A DNA stretch of 7,634 nucleotides from Noviherbaspirillum sp. Lineage in GTDB: Bacteria; Pseudomonadota; Gammaproteobacteria; Burkholderiales; Burkholderiaceae. Location of the stretch: positions 1 to 7,634 of the forward strand of contig JAQGLQ010000584.1 of NCBI GenBank assembly GCA_028292785.1, in the 5' to 3' direction. Positions 1-6,816 of this stretch are shown in pieces; the stretch's first letter is position 1, and every line of letters begins with the position of its first letter. Both the position numbers and the translations under genes were made by a program. The notes beneath the pieces were generated by a model. It was not told the origin of the DNA, made no database searches, and saw nothing but the letters and a program-made list of their open reading frames with translations.

Positions 1-2057
1 ACCAGGCGCGGATGCATCAGGATGAACCAGCCGTCGGTATTGTCCTGCGTGGTCCCGGTCTTGCCCGCGAGGTCGCCATACAGGCCGAACTGCGAAATCA
101 CCGGCTGGCCGGTTCCCTGGCGAACCGCGCCGCGCATCATGTCGATCAACTCTTCGGAAGTCTTTTGCGACAATTCACGCTCGGCCTTGGTGGAGAACTC
201 GACCAGCACGCGGCCGCTGCTGTCTTCCACTCGGGTGACGATGATGGGCTTGCGATATTCACCGCCGCTGGCGATGGTCGCGTAGGAGGCTGTCATTTCC
301 AGCAGCGTCACAGGGCTGGTGCCCAGCGCCAGCGACGGCACGGCGTGCAGCGCGCTCTGGCGCACGCCGGCGCGGCGCGCGAAGCCGGCCGTCTTCGCCG
401 GGCCGACTTCCTGCATGACCTGCGCCGTGATGGTGTTCTTCGAAAAGATCAGTCCATCACGCGCGGTCATCTGCCGTCCGGTTGCGGGCGATATGTCTTC
501 GGGACTCCAGACCGTGCCGTCCTTCATTTTGATGGCCGGCACCTCGTCCTTGAACAGTTTGTCGGGCGCCATGCCCTGCTCCAGCGCCGCGCCATACACG
601 AAAGGCTTGAAGGTGGAGCCGGGCTGCCGCTGCGCCCGCGCCACATGGTCATACTGGTCGGTGTCGAAATCGCGGCTGCCGACCCATGCCTTGACGTCTC
701 CCGAAAGCGGATCGATCGCCACGAATCCACCCTCGAGCCGGGTCTTCGCGCCGCGCAGCTTGGCCATGAATTCGGCATCTGCCTTCAGGTTCGCCAGCGC
801 AGCGGCGGGGTCGGCGCCGGACGCGACCGCGTTGCGATAGGAAGCGGACTCGCGCACGAAGGCATCGACCAGATTGGTTCTGGAATTCCAGAAATGTCCG
901 AAAGGCTCGATGCGGCGACGCATGCCGGCATAGGTTCCGGCACTGGTCGACAACAACCGCTCGGAGCTCAGCCCCCATTCGACGTCGGCCACGGTCTGCA
1001 TGGCGTCGAGCTGCCGTTTCACCGCCTGGTTCGCCGCCGCCTGCAAGCGGGAATCGATGGTGGTGTACACCTTCAGCCCATCGGAATAAATGTTGTAATC
1101 GTTGCTGTCGGCCCATTCCGTCAGCCACTTCCTGACGTGCTCGGCGAAATGCGGCGCCGCGCCGCGCGCTTCCAGCTGGCGTTCGAAATCGAGCCGTATC
1201 GGGCGCCCCTTCAGCGATGCGAAGCTGACTTCGGTCAGGACGCCGCGCTTGACGATCTGCGACAGGACGACATTGCGGCGCGCCGTCGCGCGTTCAAGAT
1301 TGAGCATCGGATTGTAGTAGCTGGTGCCCTTGAGCATGCCGATCAGGGTGGCGCTTTCCAGTACGCTCAACTTCGACGCGGGTTTGTCGAAATAGGTGCG
1401 CGCCGCCATTTCGATGCCGAAGGCGTTGTACAGGAAAGGCACCGTATTGAGATAGGTTTCCAGTATCTCCTGCTTGGTATAGGCGTGTTCTATCTTGAGC
1501 GCCGTGATGGTTTCCTTGATCTTGCGCGTGATCGAACGCTTGCGCCCGATCTCCTCGGGATACAGATTGCGCGCAAGCTGCTGCGTAATGGTCGAACCGC
1601 CTTCCACCCTGCCGCTCAGCGTGCGGAGCACGGCGCCGCCCATGCGACGGAAGTCGATGCCGTGATGTTCGTGAAAGCGGTGATCTTCGGTCGCGATCAG
1701 CGCATTGATCACATGCGGCGATACCTTGTTCAACGGAATCCATTCGCGGTTGAAGCGCTTGTACGTGGCGAGCCGCTGGCCATCGACCGAGATCAGGACG
1801 CTCGGCTGTTCCGCTTTCGCCTTCGTCAGGTCGGCGATGCTGGGCGTGAACGGGATCAGCACGAGTGCGTACAGGCATAGCAACAGCAATCCGGCGACGC
1901 CGGCGGACGCAAGTGTCTTGAGGCCCGCGCCGATACGTGCGCGCCGGCTCGAGGCCGGATCGAAAACGGTCCTCGCATAGCCCGCGACGCGGCGCAATAT
2001 GCGTTCCGGTAAACGCGGAGAGGGCGCGTCGGGCGCGGTGTTGTGATCCTGTTCCAA
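1..2057 (-). CDS. Class A penicillin-binding protein (PBP1A-like), bifunctional transglycosylase/transpeptidase, C-terminus cut by window
   Basis: This enzyme polymerises lipid II into glycan strands and cross-links the stem peptides, acting on the periplasmic face of the inner membrane. About 685 residues are visible. An Arg-rich cytoplasmic tail is followed by one membrane anchor (residues ~46-69). The GT51 glycosyltransferase domain shows ATEDHRFHEHHGID (122-135, catalytic Glu124), EGGSTITQQLARN (152-164) and TKQEILETYLN. The transpeptidase domain shows PGSTFKP with nucleophile Ser481 and Lys484, S539-K-N541, and K666-T-G668. All catalytic signatures are intact. The reading frame is open to base 3, so only the C-terminal tail is missing. 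The start is taken as TTG at 2057: it has a good ribosome binding site, the frame upstream offers no ATG or GTG nearby, and the next in-frame ATG (Met139) lies inside the catalytic domain. It is divergent from the dehydrogenase gene. The family call is firm; the paralogue (1A, 1C or other) is not settled. Confidence 0.93.
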   Translation of the reverse strand, partial: MEQDHNTAPDAPSPRLPERILRRVAGYARTVFDPASSRRARIGAGLKTLASAGVAGLLLLCLYALVLIPFTPSIADLTKAKAEQPSVLISVDGQRLATYKRFNREWIPLNKVSPHVINALIATEDHRFHEHHGIDFRRMGGAVLRTLSGRVEGGSTITQQLARNLYPEEIGRKRSITRKIKETITALKIEHAYTKQEILETYLNTVPFLYNAFGIEMAARTYFDKPASKLSVLESATLIGMLKGTSYYNPMLNLERATARRNVVLSQIVKRGVLTEVSFASLKGRPIRLDFERQLEARGAAPHFAEHVRKWLTEWADSNDYNIYSDGLKVYTTIDSRLQAAANQAVKRQLDAMQTVADVEWGLSSERLLSTSAGTYAGMRRRIEPFGHFWNSRTNLVDAFVRESASYRNAVASGADPAAALANLKADAEFMAKLRGAKTRLEGGFVAIDPLSGDVKAWVGSRDFDTDQYDHVARAQRQPGSTFKPFVYGAALEQGMAPDKLFKDEVPAIKMKDGTVWSPEDISPATGRQMTARDGLIFSKNTITAQVMQEVGPAKTAGFARRAGVRQSALHAVPSLALGTSPVTLLEMTASYATIASGGEYRKPIIVTRVEDSSGRVLVEFSTKAERELSQKTSEELIDMMRGAVRQGTGQPVISQFGLYGDLAGKTGTTQDNTDGWFILMHPRL

Positions 2058-2060
2058 AAT

Positions 2061-2067
2061 CTTTCCT
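2061..2067 (-). promoter_or_regulatory. Ribosome binding site supporting the TTG start of the PBP gene
   Basis: The minus strand reads AGGAAAG, with the AGGA core 6 nt before the TTG at 2057. It decides the start, because no ATG lies in frame near the N-terminus and the TTG precedes the expected cytoplasmic tail and membrane anchor. A TACAAT hexamer on the minus strand (2086-2091) could be a -10 box, but I see no matching -35 box, so no promoter is called. Confidence 0.6.
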
Positions 2068-2208
2068 GCTGTGAGCCGATGCCGGATTGTAAGCGGGATT
2101 GGGGCGGACGGTCGTCGCATGGCAATTTCTTGCGCGCGAACCCGCCAACGGGACCTTGAACTCTTGAAAAACTGTCATGTCCTATCCCGACATCAATCAA
2201 TTACTATC

Positions 2209-2213
2209 AGGAG
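2209..2213 (+). promoter_or_regulatory. Ribosome binding site of the alcohol dehydrogenase gene
   Basis: AGGAG lies 5 nt before the ATG at 2219. It selects that start over the in-frame ATG at 2177, which has no purine-rich sequence ahead of it and would add 14 residues before the MKALVWHG opening typical of this family. Confidence 0.75.
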
Positions 2214-2218
2214 CTTTC

Positions 2219-3400
2219 ATGAAAGCATTGGTATGGCACGGTAAGAGCGATATCCGTTGCGACAATGTTCCCGACCCGACCATTCTCGATTCGCGCGATG
2301 TGATCATCAAGGTGACATCGACCGCGATCTGCGGCTCGGACCTGCACTTGTACAACGGCCTCAATCCAACCATGGAGTCGGGCGACATCATGGGACATGA
2401 GCCGATGGGAGAAGTGGTCGAGACCGGCAGCGCGATCACGAACCTGAAAAAAGGCGATCGCATCGTCGTGCCCTTCACCATCTCGTGCGGCACCTGCTTC
2501 TTTTGCCAGAAGACCCTGTTTTCGCTGTGCGACAACACCAATCCCAACGAAGAGATCGCGCGCAAGGCCCTCGGCCACTCGCCGGCGGGACTGCTCGGCT
2601 TCTCGCACATGTTCGGCGGCTATGCGGGCGGTCAGGCGCAATATCTGCGCGTGCCGTATGCGGATGTCGGGCCGATCAAGATTCCCGACGGCATTCCCGA
2701 TGAAAAAGTATTGTTCCTGTCCGATATCTTCCCGACCGGATACATGGCGGCGGAAAACGCCGAAATCGAACCGGGCGACACGGTCGCGATCTGGGGCTGC
2801 GGTCCGGTCGGGCAATTCGCAATTCAAAGCGCATGGATGCTGGGCGCCGAGCGCGTGATCGCGATCGACCGCGTACCGGAACGCCTGCAGATGGCGGCGA
2901 AATACGGCAGAGCGGAGACCATCAATTTTTCGGAAATCGATGGTTCGGTCTACGACAAGCTGATGGAGATGACCGGCGGTCGCGGCCCCGATAGTTGCAT
3001 CGATGCGGTGGGCGCCGAAGCGCATGGCACGGGCGCGGTCGACGCGGTGCTGGATCGCGCCAAAATGGCGGTATATCTTGCCACCGACCGGCCGCATGCG
3101 CTGAGGGAAACCATGATGGCGGTGCGCAAGGGGGGCACCATCTCGGTACCCGGAGTGTATTCGGGATTCCTCGACAAGGTGCCGTTCGGCGCCGTGATGA
3201 ACAAGGGCGTGACGATCAAGACGGGGCAGACACATGTGCCGCGCTATCTGGAAAAGCTGCTGAACAAAATCGGCGAAGGCGAAATCGACCCGTCGTTCGT
3301 GATCACGCACCGGCGTCCGCTTGAAGACGGCCCCGACCTTTACAAGACCTTCCGCGACAAGGAGGACGGCTGCGTCAAGGTTGTGCTGAGACCCTGGTAA
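2219..3400 (+). CDS. Zinc-dependent alcohol dehydrogenase, formaldehyde-dehydrogenase-like branch of the MDR superfamily
   Basis: This 393-residue cytosolic NAD(P)-linked oxidoreductase should interconvert an alcohol or aldehyde hydrate and its oxidised form. The N-terminal GroES-like domain carries the catalytic zinc ligands Cys38 (AICGSD) and His60-Glu61 (GHEP). The structural zinc lobe has Cys90, Cys93, Cys96 and Cys104 (CGTCFFC then C). Asp169 in [10 protein letters not shown] sits where the glutathione-independent formaldehyde dehydrogenases use an Asp as a catalytic zinc ligand. The Rossmann domain shows GCGPVG (193-198) and ends its second strand with Asp217, which favours NAD over NADP. 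The length fits the long (~390 residue) FDH-like subgroup. The start at 2219 has an AGGAG site; the upstream ATG at 2177 does not. The gene stands alone, divergent from the PBP gene and convergent with the helicase gene. Substrate cannot be read from the sequence; formaldehyde is only one possibility. Confidence 0.9.
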   Translation: MKALVWHGKSDIRCDNVPDPTILDSRDVIIKVTSTAICGSDLHLYNGLNPTMESGDIMGHEPMGEVVETGSAITNLKKGDRIVVPFTISCGTCFFCQKTLFSLCDNTNPNEEIARKALGHSPAGLLGFSHMFGGYAGGQAQYLRVPYADVGPIKIPDGIPDEKVLFLSDIFPTGYMAAENAEIEPGDTVAIWGCGPVGQFAIQSAWMLGAERVIAIDRVPERLQMAAKYGRAETINFSEIDGSVYDKLMEMTGGRGPDSCIDAVGAEAHGTGAVDAVLDRAKMAVYLATDRPHALRETMMAVRKGGTISVPGVYSGFLDKVPFGAVMNKGVTIKTGQTHVPRYLEKLLNKIGEGEIDPSFVITHRRPLEDGPDLYKTFRDKEDGCVKVVLRPW

Positions 3401-3412
3401 CCATGCATCGCC

Positions 3413-3445
3413 AGGCCGGGATTGCAGCCAGGGTCAACCCGGCCT
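3413..3445. terminator. Possible bidirectional terminator between convergent genes
   Basis: AGGCCGGG (3413-3420) and CCCGGCCT (3438-3445) form a perfect 8-bp inverted repeat with a 17-nt loop. It lies between the dehydrogenase stop and the end of the helicase gene, and its right arm overlaps the helicase stop codon. Neither strand has a T-run after the stem, so it is not a canonical intrinsic terminator. It may be a weak or Rho-assisted end, or an mRNA 3' stem. An alternative stem pairs ACCCTGG (3391-3397) with CCAGGGT (3428-3434). Confidence 0.3.
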
Positions 3446-5741
3446 ATCGATATCCGCCGCGATGCATCTTCCGCAGCGCGACGGTAGTGCGTTCAACCAG
3501 CAGCGAATTGCGTTCGAGGGCGGTCCGCTGGCAGATGTGACGGATGGTGTGGTGGTCACCCAGTACCATGAGCTTTTCCCTGGCGCGCGAAAACGCGGTA
3601 TAGAGTATGCCGCGATGGACGAATGCGGGCGAGCCGTTGGTGCAGATGAAGATCACCTGGCGGTATTCCGACCCCTGGGCGGCATGTACCGTCATCGCAT
3701 AGGCCAGCCCGAGATTTTCCACCGCCTTGCCGGGATAGCGGATCTCTCGTCCATCGTCGAGTTCCAGACGCAGGAACAGAACGTTGGTGCCGGCGGCGTC
3801 GGTGACGCATCGCGTGACGAAGCCGGTATCGCCGTTGACCACGTATTCCGATCTGGTTTCGCCGTCGGCCGCCGTTTCCTGTTCGAGCAGCAGGTTTTTC
3901 CTGATGATGATGCGGTCGCCCACGCGCAGGCTGGTGCCGGGTATGCGCTCGCCTTCCGGATTCATGGTCTGCCGCAATACTTCATTCAGATAAGTGGTGT
4001 TCCAGCCCGGTATTTGCGTATCCCCCTTGCGGCGCGGCATGAGCAGTCCTACCTTGTCGATGCCGCATGCCTCGACAGCGTCGAGATAGGCATTGACCAC
4101 GCGTGTGATGCCGACATCGTTGGGCGCCGGCAGCGCGCGCGAGAAGCTGACTCCCGGACGGTCCTCGCAATCGACCGTGCCGCGGCCGCATTGCTGCACC
4201 ACGTCGAGGATGCCGCCGTCGTTGCGGTGCGGCTGCTCCAGGCGATGATGGTCGCCGGGAAGCGCCAGCAGATCGGCCAGCACCTGGCCCGGGCCGACCG
4301 ACGGCAGCTGTCCGGTGTCGCCGAGGAAAATGATGTGGCAGTCCGGCGGCAACGCGTCGATCAGCGCACGGGTGAGCGCGAGGTCGTCCATCGACGATTC
4401 ATCGGCCACGACGATATCGGCTTCGAGCGGATTGTCCTCATTGTGGGTAAAGCCCTCCTCGGTGACGCCGAGCAGGCTGTGGATGGTGGACGCATTCAGG
4501 CCGAAGCGCATGACGCGCGCGGCCAGCACCTTCGCCGCCTTTCCGGTGGGCGCGCAAAACGCGATCTTTCTGTCACGCACCACATGTACCAGGATTTCCA
4601 TCAATGCCGTCTTGCCGCAGCCGGGACCGGCGGTCAGCGTATGCGTCAGATGGGTGGACGTGAGAATGCCCTTCAGCGCCTTGCGCTGGCTGTCGTCGAG
4701 GTGGAAATCCTCGCCGAGACTGCGCTCGGCCATGTCGATTTCATGCTCGAGCGAGGCTTCGTCGAGCGTGCGTATCGGTTCGGCGATACGCAGCGCGCGC
4801 CGCGCGAGATTGTTCGCCAGCGCCGTCTCGCAATGGTAAAGATGGCGGGGATAATACCGGCCCTTGTCGAGAACGATGGGTTCCTTGTTCGCCATGGCGG
4901 CCGCCATGGCCTTGTCGGGCGAGACATCGGGATCGTAGGCGACGATGCGGTCGCTGATGTCATCCAGCGTCAGAAAGGTATGGCCGTTGCGCTCGCAGCC
5001 TTCGCGCAGCGCATGAGTCGCCAGCGCCGCCAGCCGCGCGTCATGAAAGCGCGGAAAGCCTATGCTGCGCAAGGCGATCTCGTCAGCGGCGGCAAACGCG
5101 TAGCCGTCGACATCGCGGATCGGCGCATAAGGATTTCGGGAAAACACGGCCCATGCATCGCGCACCGGTTCCGCCGATTGCGCGACCAGGGCATGCAGCC
5201 ATTCGGCGACGCGACGCAATACCGGGTGGCGAATGTTCGCCGCGCCCACGCGGGTCGACAGATCGCGATAGATGAGGGACTTCAGATCGAGGTCGCCGGC
5301 GGCCTGGACCCTGCGTTTGGTGACGGTAGAGAAATCGAGGGATAGCGGATTGCTGACCAGCGTATCGCGCAGCAGATCGAGCCTTTCCCTGTGGCGCTCG
5401 ACGAGCTTCCTGGCCGTCACCTCGCCGCAGCCCTTGAAGTTGCGCTGCAAGTGGCGAATCAATGCGTCTTCGGAACAGGGGATATCGATGGTCGCGACCG
5501 CCACGGAGATCTGCTTGCCGTACTTCGCATGGTGAACGATGCGCCCTTCCAGGCTGTAGCGATTGCCTTCCGCGAGACCTACCAGCGCCTCGCCGACGCA
5601 TCGGAGCATCGTGCCGTCGTCGAGACGCACCTTGCCATGTCCCCACTTTTCGTTATAGATGGAGAGGGAAGCGAGAACGCCTGCGACGTGGTCCATGAAC
5701 GGTGGGGAGGGGCTCCGGAATTGGTAAAAGACCGTGTTCAT
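3444..5741 (-). CDS. RecD2-like SF1B DNA helicase (AAA family ATPase)
   Basis: This 765-residue protein is probably an ATP-driven 5'-3' DNA helicase used in phage or element recombination. An N-terminal OB-like segment (~16-88) and a helix-hairpin-helix region (~90-240, with NFKGCGEVTARKLVE) precede the motor, as in RecD2. Motor motifs in order are the Q-motif region (LDDSQRKAL, 348-356), Walker A AGPGCGKT (371-378), Ia APTGKAAKV, Walker B VVADESSM (Asp447, Glu448), III FLGDTGQLPSVGPG (472-485), HRNDGG with a likely arginine finger at Arg506, the SH3-like VVNGDTGFV (635-642), V MTVHAAQGSEY (683-693) and VI LYTAFSRARE (713-722). Motif V has HAAQGSE where cellular RecD has HKSQGSE. The operon partners are ssb, Gp157 and an AAA_24 ATPase. 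The ATG at 5741 has no visible Shine-Dalgarno sequence and lies in a hairpin arm; Met16 (5696) is an alternative start, also without one. It ends 43 bp from the convergent dehydrogenase. Confidence 0.9.
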   Translation of the reverse strand: MNTVFYQFRSPSPPFMDHVAGVLASLSIYNEKWGHGKVRLDDGTMLRCVGEALVGLAEGNRYSLEGRIVHHAKYGKQISVAVATIDIPCSEDALIRHLQRNFKGCGEVTARKLVERHRERLDLLRDTLVSNPLSLDFSTVTKRRVQAAGDLDLKSLIYRDLSTRVGAANIRHPVLRRVAEWLHALVAQSAEPVRDAWAVFSRNPYAPIRDVDGYAFAAADEIALRSIGFPRFHDARLAALATHALREGCERNGHTFLTLDDISDRIVAYDPDVSPDKAMAAAMANKEPIVLDKGRYYPRHLYHCETALANNLARRALRIAEPIRTLDEASLEHEIDMAERSLGEDFHLDDSQRKALKGILTSTHLTHTLTAGPGCGKTALMEILVHVVRDRKIAFCAPTGKAAKVLAARVMRFGLNASTIHSLLGVTEEGFTHNEDNPLEADIVVADESSMDDLALTRALIDALPPDCHIIFLGDTGQLPSVGPGQVLADLLALPGDHHRLEQPHRNDGGILDVVQQCGRGTVDCEDRPGVSFSRALPAPNDVGITRVVNAYLDAVEACGIDKVGLLMPRRKGDTQIPGWNTTYLNEVLRQTMNPEGERIPGTSLRVGDRIIIRKNLLLEQETAADGETRSEYVVNGDTGFVTRCVTDAAGTNVLFLRLELDDGREIRYPGKAVENLGLAYAMTVHAAQGSEYRQVIFICTNGSPAFVHRGILYTAFSRAREKLMVLGDHHTIRHICQRTALERNSLLVERTTVALRKMHRGGYR

Positions 5742-5784
5742 TGACCGCCCGGGCCGTCCGGACGGTCAGGACGGTCAATGAACA
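5735..5784 (-). promoter_or_regulatory. 13-bp perfect inverted repeat enclosing the helicase start codon
   Basis: TGTTCATTGACCG (5735-5747) and CGGTCAATGAACA (5772-5784) are exact reverse complements around a 24-nt, GC-rich centre. The centre holds the 12-bp palindrome CCGTCCGGACGG (5754-5765) and two tandem copies of GGACGGTCA (5760-5777, the second running into the arm). In the leftward mRNA the helicase AUG (5741-5739) sits inside the 3' arm, so a hairpin would bury it. No Shine-Dalgarno sequence is visible ahead of that AUG. The structure could control translation of the helicase, or as DNA it could be a binding site for a dimeric regulator. The repeat is seen directly; the function is inferred. 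Confidence 0.6.
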
Positions 5785-5827
5785 GGGAAGATGCTGCGGT
5801 GATCCGGTCAATGGCGACCGGCGACAT
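5738..5827 (-). CDS. Possible 29-residue ORF linking ssb to the helicase gene
   Basis: An uninterrupted frame of 29 codons begins at the ATG sharing its A with the ssb stop (TGATG). It ends at a TGA overlapping the helicase start (ATGA). The peptide begins [14 protein letters not shown] and ends with FIDRPDRPDGPGGQ. It contains IDR twice, 11 residues apart, and a DRP-DRP repeat. It has no membrane segment, no Cys, no known motif and no Shine-Dalgarno sequence of its own, so it would rely on ribosomes terminating on ssb. Its 3' half is the inverted repeat, so nucleic-acid structure may explain the sequence better than protein function. I recognise no family. It may be a real coupling or leader peptide, or a chance frame; the two exact junction overlaps are the argument in favour. 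Confidence 0.35.
   Translation of the reverse strand: MSPVAIDRITAASSLFIDRPDRPDGPGGQ
5739..5813. repeat. Three copies of CATTGACCG at 33-bp spacing
   Basis: CATTGACCG occurs on the plus strand at 5739-5747, and its complement CGGTCAATG at 5772-5780 and 5805-5813. The steps are exactly 33 bp, close to three helical turns. The first and second copies lie within the 13-bp inverted repeat arms; the third lies just after the ssb stop. Such phasing would suit a cooperative DNA-binding regulator, but coding of the repeated IDR tripeptide in the small ORF gives the same pattern. Confidence 0.55.
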
Positions 5828-6276
5828 CAGAAAGGAATGGCGTCGTCTTCGACCTCGACCTGCGGCGCCTGGCTACGGCTGGTGTGCGGGGATGCGCCGG
5901 CATTGTGCCTGCCGGAGTCGCCGTCGGCGTCGATGCCGGAGGGACGCGCGCCGAGCATGCGCATGTCGTCGGCGACGATTTCCACCGTATAGCGTTCGAC
6001 GTCATCCTTGCCAGTCCACTTGCGGGTCTGCAGGCGGCCTTCGATATACACCAGCGAGCCTTTTTTCAGATACTGGCCGGATATCTCGGCGAGCTTGCGA
6101 TAGAGAACGACGCGATGCCACTCGGTCGACTCTTTCTTTTCACCGGTGACCTTGTCTTTCCAGGCTTCCGTGGTCGCGAGCGCGAGATGCGCAACCGCGT
6201 CGCCATTGGCGGTGGTACGCATTTCCGGGTCGCGTCCCAGATAGCCGATCAAGGTGGCTTTGTTCAGTGTTGACAT
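5827..6276 (-). CDS. ssb: Single-stranded DNA-binding protein
   Basis: This 149-residue SSB coats single-stranded DNA during replication and recombination and recruits partner proteins through its tail. The OB fold covers residues ~4-108 and matches bacterial SSB closely: [11 protein letters not shown] near the start, [14 protein letters not shown] (51-64), then [17 protein letters not shown] (71-87). Trp39, Trp53, Trp87 and Tyr59 are at the positions of the DNA-stacking aromatics of the E. coli protein. A short Gly/Ser/His-containing linker leads to an acidic tip ending DDAIPF, a near-canonical partner-binding tail. The start is supported by AGGAGA 5 nt upstream. It lies 33 bp after the Gp157-family gene and its TGA overlaps the ATG of the small ORF. 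Given its neighbours it is more likely a phage or element SSB than the chromosomal housekeeping copy. Confidence 0.96.
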   Translation of the reverse strand: MSTLNKATLIGYLGRDPEMRTTANGDAVAHLALATTEAWKDKVTGEKKESTEWHRVVLYRKLAEISGQYLKKGSLVYIEGRLQTRKWTGKDDVERYTVEIVADDMRMLGARPSGIDADGDSGRHNAGASPHTSRSQAPQVEVEDDAIPF

Positions 6277-6281
6277 GTCAT

Positions 6282-6287
6282 TCTCCT
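6282..6287 (-). promoter_or_regulatory. Ribosome binding site of ssb
   Basis: AGGAGA on the minus strand ends 5 nt before the ssb ATG. It is the only strong Shine-Dalgarno site visible in the leftward operon, in contrast to the Gp157, small-ORF and helicase starts, which overlap the preceding stop codon. The rest of the 33-bp gap shows no clear promoter. Confidence 0.7.
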
Positions 6288-6309
6288 GGTTGAACTACGA
6301 CTACGTGGG

Positions 6310-6816
6310 CTAATGGATCTCGAGCCGAATGCCCTGTTCGGCGCGCGCGCCCGGCACCGGGATGCCGGCCTTCAGCGACGCCGCGATCGCTTTCTTGTCC
6401 GGTACCGGCGGCGGCGGTTCGCGATACACCAGATAGGCCGGCGGCAGATCGGCTTCGCGCTCGATGACCACTGCCGGCGGATTCTTCTTGATCGCCAGCG
6501 AGAACAACGCGGTGGTCACCTTGTCGCGCTGCGCGGTCCGCATCAGATCGAGAATCAGCCGACGACCCTGCTCGGCCGCGCGTTGCAGTCCCGCATGCCG
6601 CGCTTCGAGGCCGGCGATGGTCTGCTCGACGCCGCGGGAAGCGGCTTCGAGATTGCGCACCATCTTCGCGAGGTTCTCCAGCTGCTCGTCGAGCGGGCCG
6701 GAGATGCTTTCCAGCGTATCGGCGATCACCTGCTCGTCATCATGCTTCTCGGCGAGCTGTTCCGCGAGCCGCCGGTATTGCGCGGCCACCTCGAATGCTT
6801 CAAAGACCGGGTTCAT
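6310..6816 (-). CDS. Siphovirus Gp157-family protein
   Basis: This 168-residue protein matches the phage Gp157 family (Pfam Sipho_Gp157) in layout. An N-terminal helical part (~1-40) is followed by a long coiled-coil stretch (~40-105, with EQLENLAKMVRNLEA and a second charged heptad-like run). The family's C-terminal signature then appears: IKKNPPAVVIEREADLPPAY (109-128), EPPPPVPDKKAI (133-144), AGIPVPGARAEQ and a basic-hydrophobic end. Its biochemical role is not established; an early proposal linked the family to phage resistance, and it commonly sits next to phage recombination ATPases and ssb. The ATG overlaps the upstream ATPase stop as ATGA, so the two are probably translationally coupled. 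No enzyme motif or membrane segment is visible. The family call is strong, the function open. Confidence 0.9.
   Translation of the reverse strand: MNPVFEAFEVAAQYRRLAEQLAEKHDDEQVIADTLESISGPLDEQLENLAKMVRNLEAASRGVEQTIAGLEARHAGLQRAAEQGRRLILDLMRTAQRDKVTTALFSLAIKKNPPAVVIEREADLPPAYLVYREPPPPVPDKKAIAASLKAGIPVPGARAEQGIRLEIH

Noticed and set aside
12..1880. Long plus-strand open frame of 622 codons
   Set aside because: It lies wholly opposite the PBP gene, whose catalytic motifs are all intact. The predicted protein is rich in Arg, His, Gly and Ala, as expected of an antisense frame in GC-rich DNA.
1294..2178. Minus-strand frame of 294 codons starting upstream of the PBP gene
   Set aside because: It runs out of phase with the PBP coding frame, which carries the membrane anchor and GT51 motifs, and its composition is that of a shadow frame.
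2156..2207. Possible promoter for the dehydrogenase (TTGAAC at 2156, TTGAAA at 2164, TACTAT at 2202)
   Set aside because: No pair of hexamers has both good matches and a 16-18 bp spacer.
2177..2218. Upstream ATG that would extend the dehydrogenase by 14 residues
   Set aside because: No Shine-Dalgarno sequence precedes it, while the ATG at 2219 has AGGAG at 5 nt and gives the normal family N-terminus.
3462..5345. Plus-strand open frame of 627 codons opposite the helicase gene
   Set aside because: The minus strand encodes all SF1B helicase motifs in order; the plus frame has no recognisable domain and antisense-type composition.
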